A program made the position numbers and the translations under genes. The notes under the pieces were generated by a model, which was not told the origin of the DNA, did no database searches, and was given only the letters and a program-made list of their open reading frames with translations. Shown here one piece after another: positions 6,337 through 12,215 of a DNA stretch of 14,016 nt (positions are counted from its first letter, which is position 1; every line of letters starts with the position of its first letter). The stretch is from assembly GCA_041477005.1 (NCBI GenBank), contig JBGOUJ010000140.1, positions 1 through 14,016 of the forward strand. Reading direction: 5' to 3'. This DNA is from JBGOUJ01 sp041477005 (lineage in GTDB: Bacteria; Acidobacteriota; Terriglobia; Bryobacterales; JACQDG01).

Positions 6337-7242
6337 TCAGCGCGTTGGTTGGGCGACGGTGAGGAGCCGGCCCTCCTGCTCGTGCGACACCGTGCTTGTT
6401 TCCGCTGCCTCCACGCCCCTGGCAGTGATGAAGTGCTGGCCGTTGTCGCTCCGGCCGACCCAGCCTTGTTCCTTCAGGTACCACAGGGTGAACTCCAGGT
6501 GCTCGCGCGGGCAGCCTAGCAGGTCCTCCAGCTCGAACAGGGTTATGTGGGGCTGGTCGGGCTGGCGCATTCTTTTGTGGTAGAGCAGCGACAGGATGCC
6601 ATGGCGCTTCCTCTTCTCGCCCTCGATGTTGTGGGAGGCGCTGGACTGATCAAAAATCTTCCACCGCAACTTGCGAGCCGATTGGTGCTTCATATCGTAG
6701 GCGGCCCGCTGCTCTGGATCGACCAGGACGCGGTAGGCCTTCAGAAGGGTCTTGAAGGTTTCCTCGTTACCGGTCTCTTGATTATCTGGATGATACCTTT
6801 GCGCCAGCAGGCGGTAGATGCGGTGGATCATCTCCGGATCGGCGTTGGGGCTCAGTTGCAGGACTTCGTAGTAGTCAACGAAGGAGCCGGAGGCCGAGGC
6901 CCCTTCCCGGTGGTTCTGGTCTTCGGAGGAGGGCTTTTGACGGCCCGGCTCCCCGAAAACGAGCCCGATGCGAAACCCGCCGTTGCTGGCCAGGCAGTCG
7001 GCGACGCGTGCGCGGCCGTTTAGCGCAACCGAGGATTCCCCGTTCCGCACGTTACCGCTTACCGAAACCGCGGTTCCCACCGCCACCGGCTCGGCGGTCT
7101 CCACCCCCAACCCGCCGTTGGCGGCATCGAGCAGTCTGGCGGTCAACACCCGCGCCGGCCTGCCGGGGCGGTCGTTCCAAGTAATCTTCAGATCGTCAGC
7201 CTGATATTTCCGGCTGCGCGGATGCTTCCGCTTCTCTGCCAT
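6337..7242 (-). CDS. PilZ - DnaJ (J-domain) - winged-helix-like fusion protein
   Basis: 301 residues from the ATG at 7242; the frame extends upstream but crosses the promoter, and the PilZ domain starts right after this Met. A PilZ-like domain spans about 4-97, with the arginine motif R5-x3-R9 (RKHPR) and D39-A-A-N-G-G44 in place of the D/N-x-S-x-x-G loop, so c-di-GMP binding is plausible but the Ser is Ala. A J domain spans about 122-185, with H151-P-D153 and the helix KTLLKAYRVLVDPEQRAAYD, which would stimulate a DnaK-type ATPase. The C-terminal part (about 229-282) resembles a winged helix: HITLFELEDLLG, LEFTLWYLKEQGWV, and a hairpin ending HFITARG. Cytoplasmic, no signal peptide. Acidobacterial DnaJ-like proteins of this size exist; the three-domain order is unusual. 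Confidence 0.85.
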   Translation of the reverse strand: MAEKRKHPRSRKYQADDLKITWNDRPGRPARVLTARLLDAANGGLGVETAEPVAVGTAVSVSGNVRNGESSVALNGRARVADCLASNGGFRIGLVFGEPGRQKPSSEDQNHREGASASGSFVDYYEVLQLSPNADPEMIHRIYRLLAQRYHPDNQETGNEETFKTLLKAYRVLVDPEQRAAYDMKHQSARKLRWKIFDQSSASHNIEGEKRKRHGILSLLYHKRMRQPDQPHITLFELEDLLGCPREHLEFTLWYLKEQGWVGRSDNGQHFITARGVEAAETSTVSHEQEGRLLTVAQPTR

Positions 7243-7283
7243 TTTGAGGTTTCCCGATCTCCTGAGGATTCGCGCTCTCTCAC

Positions 7284-7312
7284 AATATAACCTCGCCCAC
7301 CGGCAGGGACAA
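7284..7312 (-). promoter_or_regulatory. Promoter of the PilZ-DnaJ fusion gene
   Basis: On the minus strand a -35 TTGTCC (7307-7312) and a -10 TATATT (7284-7289) are 17 bp apart. The start point would be near 7277, with a leader of about 35 nt. An AGGAGA lies about 15 nt before the ATG at 7242, which is rather far for a ribosome site. Confidence 0.55.
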
Positions 7313-7332
7313 TAGTACCGGCATCCCATTTG

Positions 7333-7359
7333 GGGTATTACCAAAGAGTTAGGGTATTA
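7333..7359. repeat. Direct repeat GGGTATTA x2 upstream of the PilZ-DnaJ promoter
   Basis: GGGTATTA occurs at 7333-7340 and 7352-7359, 19 bp start to start, close to two helical turns, about 20 bp upstream of the -35 box. The first copy sits inside a short palindrome GGTATTACC and is flanked by TTTGG/CCAAA. It may be a pair of activator half-sites; short and unverified. Confidence 0.3.
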
Positions 7360-7416
7360 GCCTTATTATCAACTTCGGTGTGTCAACGGGACCAGGGGTT
7401 TGGTGTTGCCGGTTCC

Positions 7417-7433
7417 GCCCGTTTGCATCGGGC
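7417..7433 (-). terminator. Weak hairpin downstream of tRNA-Arg
   Basis: GCCCG (7417-7421) and CGGGC (7429-7433) pair around a 7-nt loop, beginning 8 bp past the 3' end of tRNA-Arg. There is no U-run on the minus strand, so terminator function is uncertain. Confidence 0.3.
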
Positions 7434-7441
7434 TGAGTTGG

Positions 7442-7518
7442 TGGTAGGCACGGGCGGATTCGAACCGCCGACCTGTCGCTTAGGAGGCGACCGCTCTATC
7501 CATCTGAGCTACGTGCCC
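7442..7518 (-). tRNA. tRNA-Arg (anticodon CCU)
   Basis: Read on the minus strand, acceptor GGGCACG (7512-7518) pairs with CGTGCCT (one G-U pair at the end), followed by discriminator A and an encoded CCA (7442-7444). The D arm has AGCTCAG, and the anticodon stem GTCGC/GCGAC encloses the loop CTCCTAA, giving anticodon CCT. The T arm contains GGTTCGAATCC. It is 77 nt including CCA. It lies 19 bp downstream of vapC on the same strand. Confidence 0.97.
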
Positions 7519-7534
7519 GCACGCCGCTCCTTTT

Positions 7535-7540
7535 ATTCTA
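7535..7540 (-). promoter_or_regulatory. Candidate -10 box for tRNA-Arg overlapping the vapC stop
   Basis: TAGAAT on the minus strand contains the vapC stop codon TAG and lies about 16 bp before the tRNA 5' end, as for a short-leader tRNA promoter. No good -35 is visible inside the vapC 3' end, so read-through from the vapBC promoter is the alternative. Confidence 0.3.
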
Positions 7541-7990
7541 CCCGGTCCAGTCGTCCAGGCGGAAGCCTGAATGGAAGGGGTTGATGAATCGGACCCCTTG
7601 GAGCAAGGTCCCGTGGCTGAAATCCTCGCTGAAGATGACGGGGATCTGGTTCACGCGAGCCGCCGCCCAGATCTGCGCGTCCCAATAGTTGAGCCGGTGA
7701 ACCCGGGATCCTCGAATCGCCTCGAGCACAACCCAAGCAGTCAGGTCGAGGATTGTCCAAGCCTGCACGTAGTGGGCAACCCGGTCAAAAGCCTCTTCTG
7801 CGGAAAGGGGGCTGGCCAGCTTACGTGTCACTGTGGAAAAGAATTCGCCCAGAACCTGGGTGCTGATCGCCGCGCCTCTGCGCGACGCCAGGGCATCCAG
7901 CACCTCTACCGCTCGCTGCTGCTTCGGACGATCCGATCGATCGTAGGCGTAGACTAGGATGTTGGTGTCAAGTAAGACGCCGGCGGTCAT
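7538..7990 (-). CDS. vapC: VapC-type PIN-domain ribonuclease toxin
   Basis: 150 residues from the ATG at 7990, a normal PIN-toxin length. PIN domains are Mg-dependent RNases; VapC toxins typically cleave tRNA or rRNA to stop translation. The acidic residues are in place: D8 in the N-terminal strand (VLLDTNILVYAYD), E49 (QVLGEFF), D104 (NYWDAQIWAAA) and D123 (FSEDFSHG). An AGGACC ribosome site lies about 6 nt upstream, within the antitoxin's last codons. The longer upstream frame is only the overlap with the antitoxin gene and should not be used. Antitoxin first, 23-bp overlap, and 19 bp to tRNA-Arg downstream. The toxin looks intact. Its RNA target cannot be read from sequence. Confidence 0.92.
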   Translation of the reverse strand: MTAGVLLDTNILVYAYDRSDRPKQQRAVEVLDALASRRGAAISTQVLGEFFSTVTRKLASPLSAEEAFDRVAHYVQAWTILDLTAWVVLEAIRGSRVHRLNYWDAQIWAAARVNQIPVIFSEDFSHGTLLQGVRFINPFHSGFRLDDWTG

Positions 7991-8240
7991 ATAGGTCCTG
8001 GCGGCGCCAGCGTCTTCCGCCCTTGGCGGGGCCCTTTTTCGTCCAGCTTTCAATGAACGCCCGCTCTTTGTTCCAAGCTTGCATTCGGTCCTCCGCCGAC
8101 TGCAGCTTCTCCACCTCGGCGTCCAGCGCTCTTCGAATGATCTTCGCTTCCGTCACACCGGTCTTCCGGCAAACTTGCTTGAGCTGTCTCTCCTGCCGCG
8201 GCTCGATATAAACCTGTTTGCGCACCATTCGGGTCGCCAC
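7968..8240 (-). CDS. vapB: VapB-type ribbon-helix-helix antitoxin
   Basis: 90 residues from a GTG at 8240, chosen because AGGAGG lies 4 nt upstream; an ATG four codons later is the alternative, and the longer frame upstream would run through the promoter. The N-terminal part (about 5-46) has the RHH pattern: a basic beta strand (VRKQVYIEP), helix 1 (RQERQLKQVCRKTG), then helix 2 (TEAKIIRRALDAEVEKL). The C-terminal tail, rich in Arg and Trp and ending RRWRRQDLYDRRRLT, matches the toxin-wrapping tail common in VapB-like antitoxins. It should neutralise the PIN toxin encoded next and autorepress the operon through the GATGTATA repeats in its promoter. Its stop lies inside vapC, so expression is coupled. 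Confidence 0.9.
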   Translation of the reverse strand: MATRMVRKQVYIEPRQERQLKQVCRKTGVTEAKIIRRALDAEVEKLQSAEDRMQAWNKERAFIESWTKKGPAKGGRRWRRQDLYDRRRLT

Positions 8241-8254
8241 GACGCCTCCTGTCC

Positions 8255-8274
8255 TATACATCGCATTATACATC
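8255..8274. promoter_or_regulatory. Direct-repeat operator of vapBC
   Basis: On the minus strand GATGTATA occurs twice (8267-8274 and 8255-8262), 12 bp start to start, overlapping the -10 box. Tandem half-sites about one helical turn apart suit cooperative binding of RHH antitoxin dimers and conditional autorepression. Confidence 0.5.
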
Positions 8275-8292
8275 ACCACGCTCCGGATGCAA
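8265..8292 (-). promoter_or_regulatory. vapBC promoter
   Basis: A perfect -10 TATAAT (8265-8270) lies 16 bp from a weak -35 TTGCAT (8287-8292). Transcription would start near 8258, with a leader of about 18 nt carrying AGGAGG before the GTG start at 8240. Confidence 0.55.
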
Positions 8293-8357
8293 CTCTTCAC
8301 CGCCTCGCGAAAGCCCGGCCCTCGAAGACTCAGGGGCGGCAGTGCCGGCTGCGCGGC

Positions 8358-9842
8358 TCAGCGGTTCTCCGGCTTTCCCGTGTAAAGGCGGGCGCTGTAG
8401 ACGGCCGGAAGGACGTCGCCGCCCTGAGGGTCGCGGACAAAGCTGCGCACCTGCTCGGTTCGGGAAAAGTGGCCCAAGCTCAGCAACTTCACCATCTGAT
8501 CGTTCCAGAAAGCCTCCCAGGCCCACGGTAGTCCCCACGGGAAGCACGTGGCTTCCACGGCCCGCAGGGGCAATCCCTCTTGCAGCCCGGTCTCGATTTG
8601 CTCGCGCTGCCATCGCAGGAACCGCAGCTTTTCCTCCAGCGCCTTCCGAGGGTGCTCGCGAATCACCACCCCCGGGGTGTCCGGTACGTCGGGCCGCAGC
8701 GTCCGAATCTGGCCGTGTCCTTCGACCAGGATCTCCACGTCCAGATCGAGGAGCCGTTCCAGCGTCTCCAGCCACAGGCGGCTGTCGACGTCCGGATTGG
8801 GCGTCGCAAAGTAGGTTCCCATGAAGGCATCGCCTGCCAGCAGCAACTTTTCTTTCCGGTCGTAGAGAACGATGTGGTCGTCGCAGTGTCCCGGCGCGGG
8901 GAGCACTTCGAACTCTGCGCCCGGCAGGATCCCACCGAGAATTTGAAACGGTTCCTCCAGAGGTGGAGGCTGCCCAATCATCGTCCGGCGCACCCAGGGC
9001 AGGCGCCGCGGCGGCCGCAGCAGCCGGGCCGTGGCGGCCCCGACCCAAACGGCCGCGCCCGCTCGACCGGAAAGCCAGTTCAGGTTGCCGGAATGCTCTT
9101 CGTGATGGTGAGTCGCCACAATGGCGCGGATGCTGCCCGGCGGCAGCCGGCGCACGTGGCGCAGCAGCGATCGCCGCATGCGCGAGGAGCCCGGGTCCAC
9201 CGCTACCCCATCGTAGAGCACCAGGAGAAACTGCTCGCCAAACAGCGCCCGCACGAAGTCGCAGGGAAAACCGCCGAGAAAGCACAAGGACAGCTTCCCG
9301 CCGAGAAAATCGATCCGCCGCCGGTACGTCCGCAGGTAGGCTACTAGGTGAGCGAGCAGCTTCTGCAATCCCGCCCTCACGATCAGCGGGAACCTCGCCA
9401 CCATGCCGGCCGAATAGCAGCCCCAAAAAACGCTGAGCCGGGATTGCCGCCGCACGCGCTCCACACCGACCACGCGGCAGGCGCCGCCGCGGCACTTGCT
9501 CAGCGCATAGCGGTTAGCTGCCACGAATCGATAGAGAGCCTGTCCCAGCCACCGGAACGGCGCCACGCCGCCGAGCGCCCCGATCACCCAGGTCGCCGGA
9601 AACAGCCGCGCCAGTTGAGCCACCGCCGCCCAGCCCCGGCGCACCTGCCCGGCCGGAGTCACCACGTGGATCTCCCGCAAGCAATCTTCCAGTATCAGGG
9701 AAGGATGGGCCGCCTGGAGATGCCGAGGATCGATCGGGAGGCAATCCACCTGCCCGCGCCGGTCCAGCAGCCGCAGCCACGAAACCCCAGCCTGGCAGAT
9801 TTCACACTGGTCGTCGTAGAAGACCTTATAGCGGTCTTCCAT
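8358..9842 (-). CDS. DCC/DUF393 thiol-disulfide domain fused to metallo-beta-lactamase-fold hydrolase
   Basis: 494 residues. Residues about 6-124 are a DUF393 ('DCC') domain: VFYDDQC13-E-I-C16 near the N-terminus and the family's end signature YRFVAANRY...CRGGACR. After a linker, about 195-380 form a metallo-beta-lactamase fold with a metal motif H245-H-H247-E-E249-H250 (Glu in place of the usual Asp of HxHxDH), H319 (APGHCDDH), D338 (LLAGDAF) and H376 (VEGHG). A helical tail follows (about 395-470). The MBL part probably hydrolyses a thioester or similar bond, as in glyoxalase II relatives; the substrate is unknown. The ATG follows the epimerase stop directly (TAG then ATG), so translation is likely coupled. 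It is the last gene of the RodZ-like operon. Confidence 0.85.
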   Translation of the reverse strand: MEDRYKVFYDDQCEICQAGVSWLRLLDRRGQVDCLPIDPRHLQAAHPSLILEDCLREIHVVTPAGQVRRGWAAVAQLARLFPATWVIGALGGVAPFRWLGQALYRFVAANRYALSKCRGGACRVVGVERVRRQSRLSVFWGCYSAGMVARFPLIVRAGLQKLLAHLVAYLRTYRRRIDFLGGKLSLCFLGGFPCDFVRALFGEQFLLVLYDGVAVDPGSSRMRRSLLRHVRRLPPGSIRAIVATHHHEEHSGNLNWLSGRAGAAVWVGAATARLLRPPRRLPWVRRTMIGQPPPLEEPFQILGGILPGAEFEVLPAPGHCDDHIVLYDRKEKLLLAGDAFMGTYFATPNPDVDSRLWLETLERLLDLDVEILVEGHGQIRTLRPDVPDTPGVVIREHPRKALEEKLRFLRWQREQIETGLQEGLPLRAVEATCFPWGLPWAWEAFWNDQMVKLLSLGHFSRTEQVRSFVRDPQGGDVLPAVYSARLYTGKPENR

Positions 9843-11078
9843 CTATCCCACCCGGATCCGGTTCTCCCGCACTTTGTCCTCTTTCACCCGGATCCCCAGC
9901 CCGGGCGAGTCGGGGACCTTGACCGTGACCCCGTTCATCTCGATGCCGTCGACCATCATGTCGGCCAGGAACTCCGGGCCATTCAGTTCGGCGGGGAGTA
10001 GCAGATCGAGCGTGGAATACAGATGGATGGCGGCCATGAAGCTCACGCCGGCGTCGGTGAGGCCGCTGCCGAGCAGGCCCAGGCCGTTGGCTTCGGCGAC
10101 GATCGCGCTCTTGAGGCAATTGGTCACGCCGCCGCTCTTCGGCACTTTCAGCACCACCAGGTCGGCGGCGTCCAGCCGCGTCATGCGCGCCACGTCGAAT
10201 GAGGAAAAGCAGCCTTCATCGATGGCGATCGGGTAAACGCTCTTTTCCCGCGCGCGCTTCAGCCCGAACCAGTCCTCGCTGCGCACGGGCTGCTCGATGC
10301 AGCGGACCTTGGGAATCTGCCGCAGCTCCTGCAGAAATTGAAAGAGTGCGATCGGCGTGTAGCTTTGATTGGCGTCCAGCCACAACTGCGCGTCGGGCCG
10401 GGCTTCGCTGATGGCCCGCATCCGTTTCAGATCCACGTCCGCGTCGCCGGCCACCTTCACCTTGAAACATTTGCACGCCGTGAAGCGCCGCGCTTCCCGG
10501 GCCATCACCTCCGGCTCGTCGATGCTCAGCGCGTAGGCCAGCTCCACGCTGTCGTGCACCCGGCCGCCGAGCAACTGGTGCAGCGGCAGGCCGGAGATCT
10601 GGCCGGCCAGGTCGAGCAGCGCGATCTCCAGGGCGCTCTTCGCGAACGGGGCCCCGTTGGAGACGGCGACGGTAATGTTGTCGTCCATGAGCTTCTTGAT
10701 CTTGTTCAGCTCGAAGGGAGACCGGTCCATCGCCAGCGGGCATAGGTAGTGCTGCAAGGTCCCGACCACCGACTCGACCGTCTCGTAGCTCCAGTTGGGC
10801 ACGGTGTTGGTGGCGCCCCAGCCGACGTGGCCGTCGGCCGATTCCAGGCGCAGGAAGACGTGCTTGCCCGCCGCTGTTTTCCCGCCCACCACGCCCCGCC
10901 CGATGCGAAACGTGCTGAGATACTCGACCGACGTCGGCAGCACCTCGAATTTCTTGATGACCGCGCCCTTGGAGGCCGGAGCGGCCCAGGCCCGGCCGCC
11001 TCCGCCCAGGCCAAGCGCAGTGGTAGCGGCGCCGAGCGCGGAAGCGCCGGCGAAGTCACGTCGAGAGATTTCTCTCAT
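9843..11078 (-). CDS. Tat-exported enolase-superfamily enzyme, dipeptide epimerase-like (MLE subgroup)
   Basis: 411 residues from the ATG at 11078, supported by AAAGGA about 7 nt upstream; the open frame extends far upstream but only as an overlap with the RodZ-like gene. The N-terminus carries a twin-arginine motif S5-R-R-D-F-A and a hydrophobic Ala/Gly segment ending AWA. The catalytic residues follow the muconate-lactonizing subgroup: K206-x-K208 (CFKVKVAG), metal ligands D235 (WLDANQ), E262 (CIEQPV) and D287 (AIDEGC), and K311 (VVLKVPKSGG). Two opposed lysines fit 1,1-proton transfer, as in L-Ala-D/L-Glu epimerases; racemase or cycloisomerase activity is possible. Most characterised epimerases are cytoplasmic, so export is notable. 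It lies 14 bp after the RodZ-like gene and abuts the DCC-MBL gene. Confidence 0.85.
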   Translation of the reverse strand: MREISRRDFAGASALGAATTALGLGGGGRAWAAPASKGAVIKKFEVLPTSVEYLSTFRIGRGVVGGKTAAGKHVFLRLESADGHVGWGATNTVPNWSYETVESVVGTLQHYLCPLAMDRSPFELNKIKKLMDDNITVAVSNGAPFAKSALEIALLDLAGQISGLPLHQLLGGRVHDSVELAYALSIDEPEVMAREARRFTACKCFKVKVAGDADVDLKRMRAISEARPDAQLWLDANQSYTPIALFQFLQELRQIPKVRCIEQPVRSEDWFGLKRAREKSVYPIAIDEGCFSSFDVARMTRLDAADLVVLKVPKSGGVTNCLKSAIVAEANGLGLLGSGLTDAGVSFMAAIHLYSTLDLLLPAELNGPEFLADMMVDGIEMNGVTVKVPDSPGLGIRVKEDKVRENRIRVG

Positions 11079-11092
11079 GCTGGTTCCTTTTT

Positions 11093-12160
11093 CTATGGAG
11101 TACGTTCGGGAGCCGGCGCCGTCTCGTTGGAAGGCGGCGGCTCCAAAGGCTTGGGCGCGGTGCTCTTGGGGTCCGTTTGCCGCGGATCCGGTTCGGCGTT
11201 GGGGGCGTTCTCGGGCAGCGCCTCTTTGGGCGACGAGGCCATGACGCGCATGCCTTGCGGCGTGAGCACGACGGTCTTCACCTGCCCCTTGGCGCCTACG
11301 GCCGGCTGCGGCTGGCCGTTGAGGGTCAGGGCCAGTGCCGCGGCATCTCCCACGCGCAGGCGAACCGCCAATTGGGCCGTGACGATCCGCGTCTGCTGCG
11401 GTTGAAGCACGCCCTGGAAACGCATTTGTCCATCGGCGGTCGCGGCCACCCACACCGTGTCGGTCGCACGTATCTCCACCCGAACCGCCGCGTCTGTGGC
11501 GGCTTCCGGAGCCGCCGGAACCGGGGTTGGATCCGCCGCCGGCTTCGAAGCGGCGGGCGGGGAAGCCACAGGGCTGGCCGAGGTGGCCGGCGCAGATGCG
11601 CTCACGGACACCGGGACCGCCGGCGCCGGCTTCGGTCCGGCCGGTGGAGGTTCGGTCATGGGATCTGGGACCGAGGTGGCGACCGGGGCCGGGACCGTCG
11701 GAGCGGCCGGCGCAGAGACCCCTGGCGCCGCAACGGGCGGCGACTTGCGTCCGGAAAGCCAAAGATACAAGCCCGCGGAGAGACCCAGGACGGCCACGAC
11801 AAGGGTGACGATTATCCGCGTGCGGGACTGGCGCTCCCGGTCCCACTGGTACTCGGAGGCCGTGCGGTCGGACCAATCGTCGGGGATGATCGCCGCGCGC
11901 TGCGGCGTGTCTTCCGCCTCCACCATCGGAGCGCTCAGCCGGCGAAACTCGCCGACGATTTTGTCCTCGTCCAGGCCCAGGTGCCGGGCGTACTGCCGGA
12001 CGAAGTTGACGTTGAACACGCCCCCCGGCAGCCGGTCGAACTCTTCGTTCTCGATGGCCCGCAACAGGCGCACGCTGATCTTCGTCGCGCCGGAGATGTC
12101 GTCCAGCGAGATGCTTCGCGCTTCGCGCTCGTGCCGAAGATTGTCTCCAAAAGCGCTCAT
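11093..12160 (-). CDS. RodZ-like cytoskeleton/cell-shape protein (HTH - TM - periplasmic beta domain)
   Basis: 355 residues. An N-terminal HTH_25 domain (about 1-75; GDNLRHEREARSISLDDIS, ISVRLLRAIENEEFDRLPG, FVRQYARHLGLD) matches RodZ, where it binds MreB in the cytoplasm rather than DNA. A basic juxtamembrane segment (RERQSRTR) and one transmembrane helix (about 115-136) follow. Then comes a low-complexity Ala/Pro/Ser linker (about 140-225) and a periplasmic DUF4115-like beta domain (about 226-305: VRVEIRATDTVWVAATADGQ, FQGVLQPQQTR, LRVGDAAALALTLNGQ). The tail is again Pro-rich. Length and order agree with RodZ homologues. It is first in an operon with an exported epimerase-like enzyme and a DCC-MBL protein. 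No strong ribosome site is seen before the ATG. Confidence 0.88.
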   Translation of the reverse strand: MSAFGDNLRHEREARSISLDDISGATKISVRLLRAIENEEFDRLPGGVFNVNFVRQYARHLGLDEDKIVGEFRRLSAPMVEAEDTPQRAAIIPDDWSDRTASEYQWDRERQSRTRIIVTLVVAVLGLSAGLYLWLSGRKSPPVAAPGVSAPAAPTVPAPVATSVPDPMTEPPPAGPKPAPAVPVSVSASAPATSASPVASPPAASKPAADPTPVPAAPEAATDAAVRVEIRATDTVWVAATADGQMRFQGVLQPQQTRIVTAQLAVRLRVGDAAALALTLNGQPQPAVGAKGQVKTVVLTPQGMRVMASSPKEALPENAPNAEPDPRQTDPKSTAPKPLEPPPSNETAPAPERTP

Positions 12161-12186
12161 CTTGGCTGAAGGGTTGCTTACAAGTC

Positions 12187-12193
12187 TATAATA
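12187..12193. promoter_or_regulatory. Overlapping divergent -10 boxes between the RodZ-like operon and the glycosyltransferase
   Basis: TATAAT (12187-12192) reads rightward and TATTAT (12188-12193 on the minus strand) reads leftward. The gap between the two start codons is only 55 bp. The rightward -35 candidate TTGGCT (12162-12167) is 19 bp away, which is long; no good leftward -35 is seen. Predicted leaders are about 17-20 nt on each side. Confidence 0.45.
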
Positions 12194-12215
12194 CTACAGC
12201 CTCCGGTCCTCCTTG

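Noticed and set aside
7330..7584. Plus-strand ORF containing GTGGFEPPTCRLGGDRS
   Set aside because: False peptide produced by reading the tRNA-Arg gene antisense.
7991..8053. Upstream extension of the vapC frame
   Set aside because: Overlaps the antitoxin C-terminus; the PIN domain begins right after the ATG at 7990, which has its own ribosome site.
8266..9495. Minus-strand open frame of 409 codons overlapping the DCC-MBL gene
   Set aside because: Out-of-frame shadow, Arg/Ala/Gly-rich, with no domain; the other frame has intact CxxC and metal motifs.
11079..11876. N-terminal extension of the epimerase frame
   Set aside because: It overlaps the RodZ-like gene in another frame; the Tat motif and ribosome site place the true start at 11078.
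11457..12191. Plus-strand Ala/Gly-rich ORF opposite the RodZ-like gene
   Set aside because: Antisense of the Ala/Pro linker; composition explained by the real gene.
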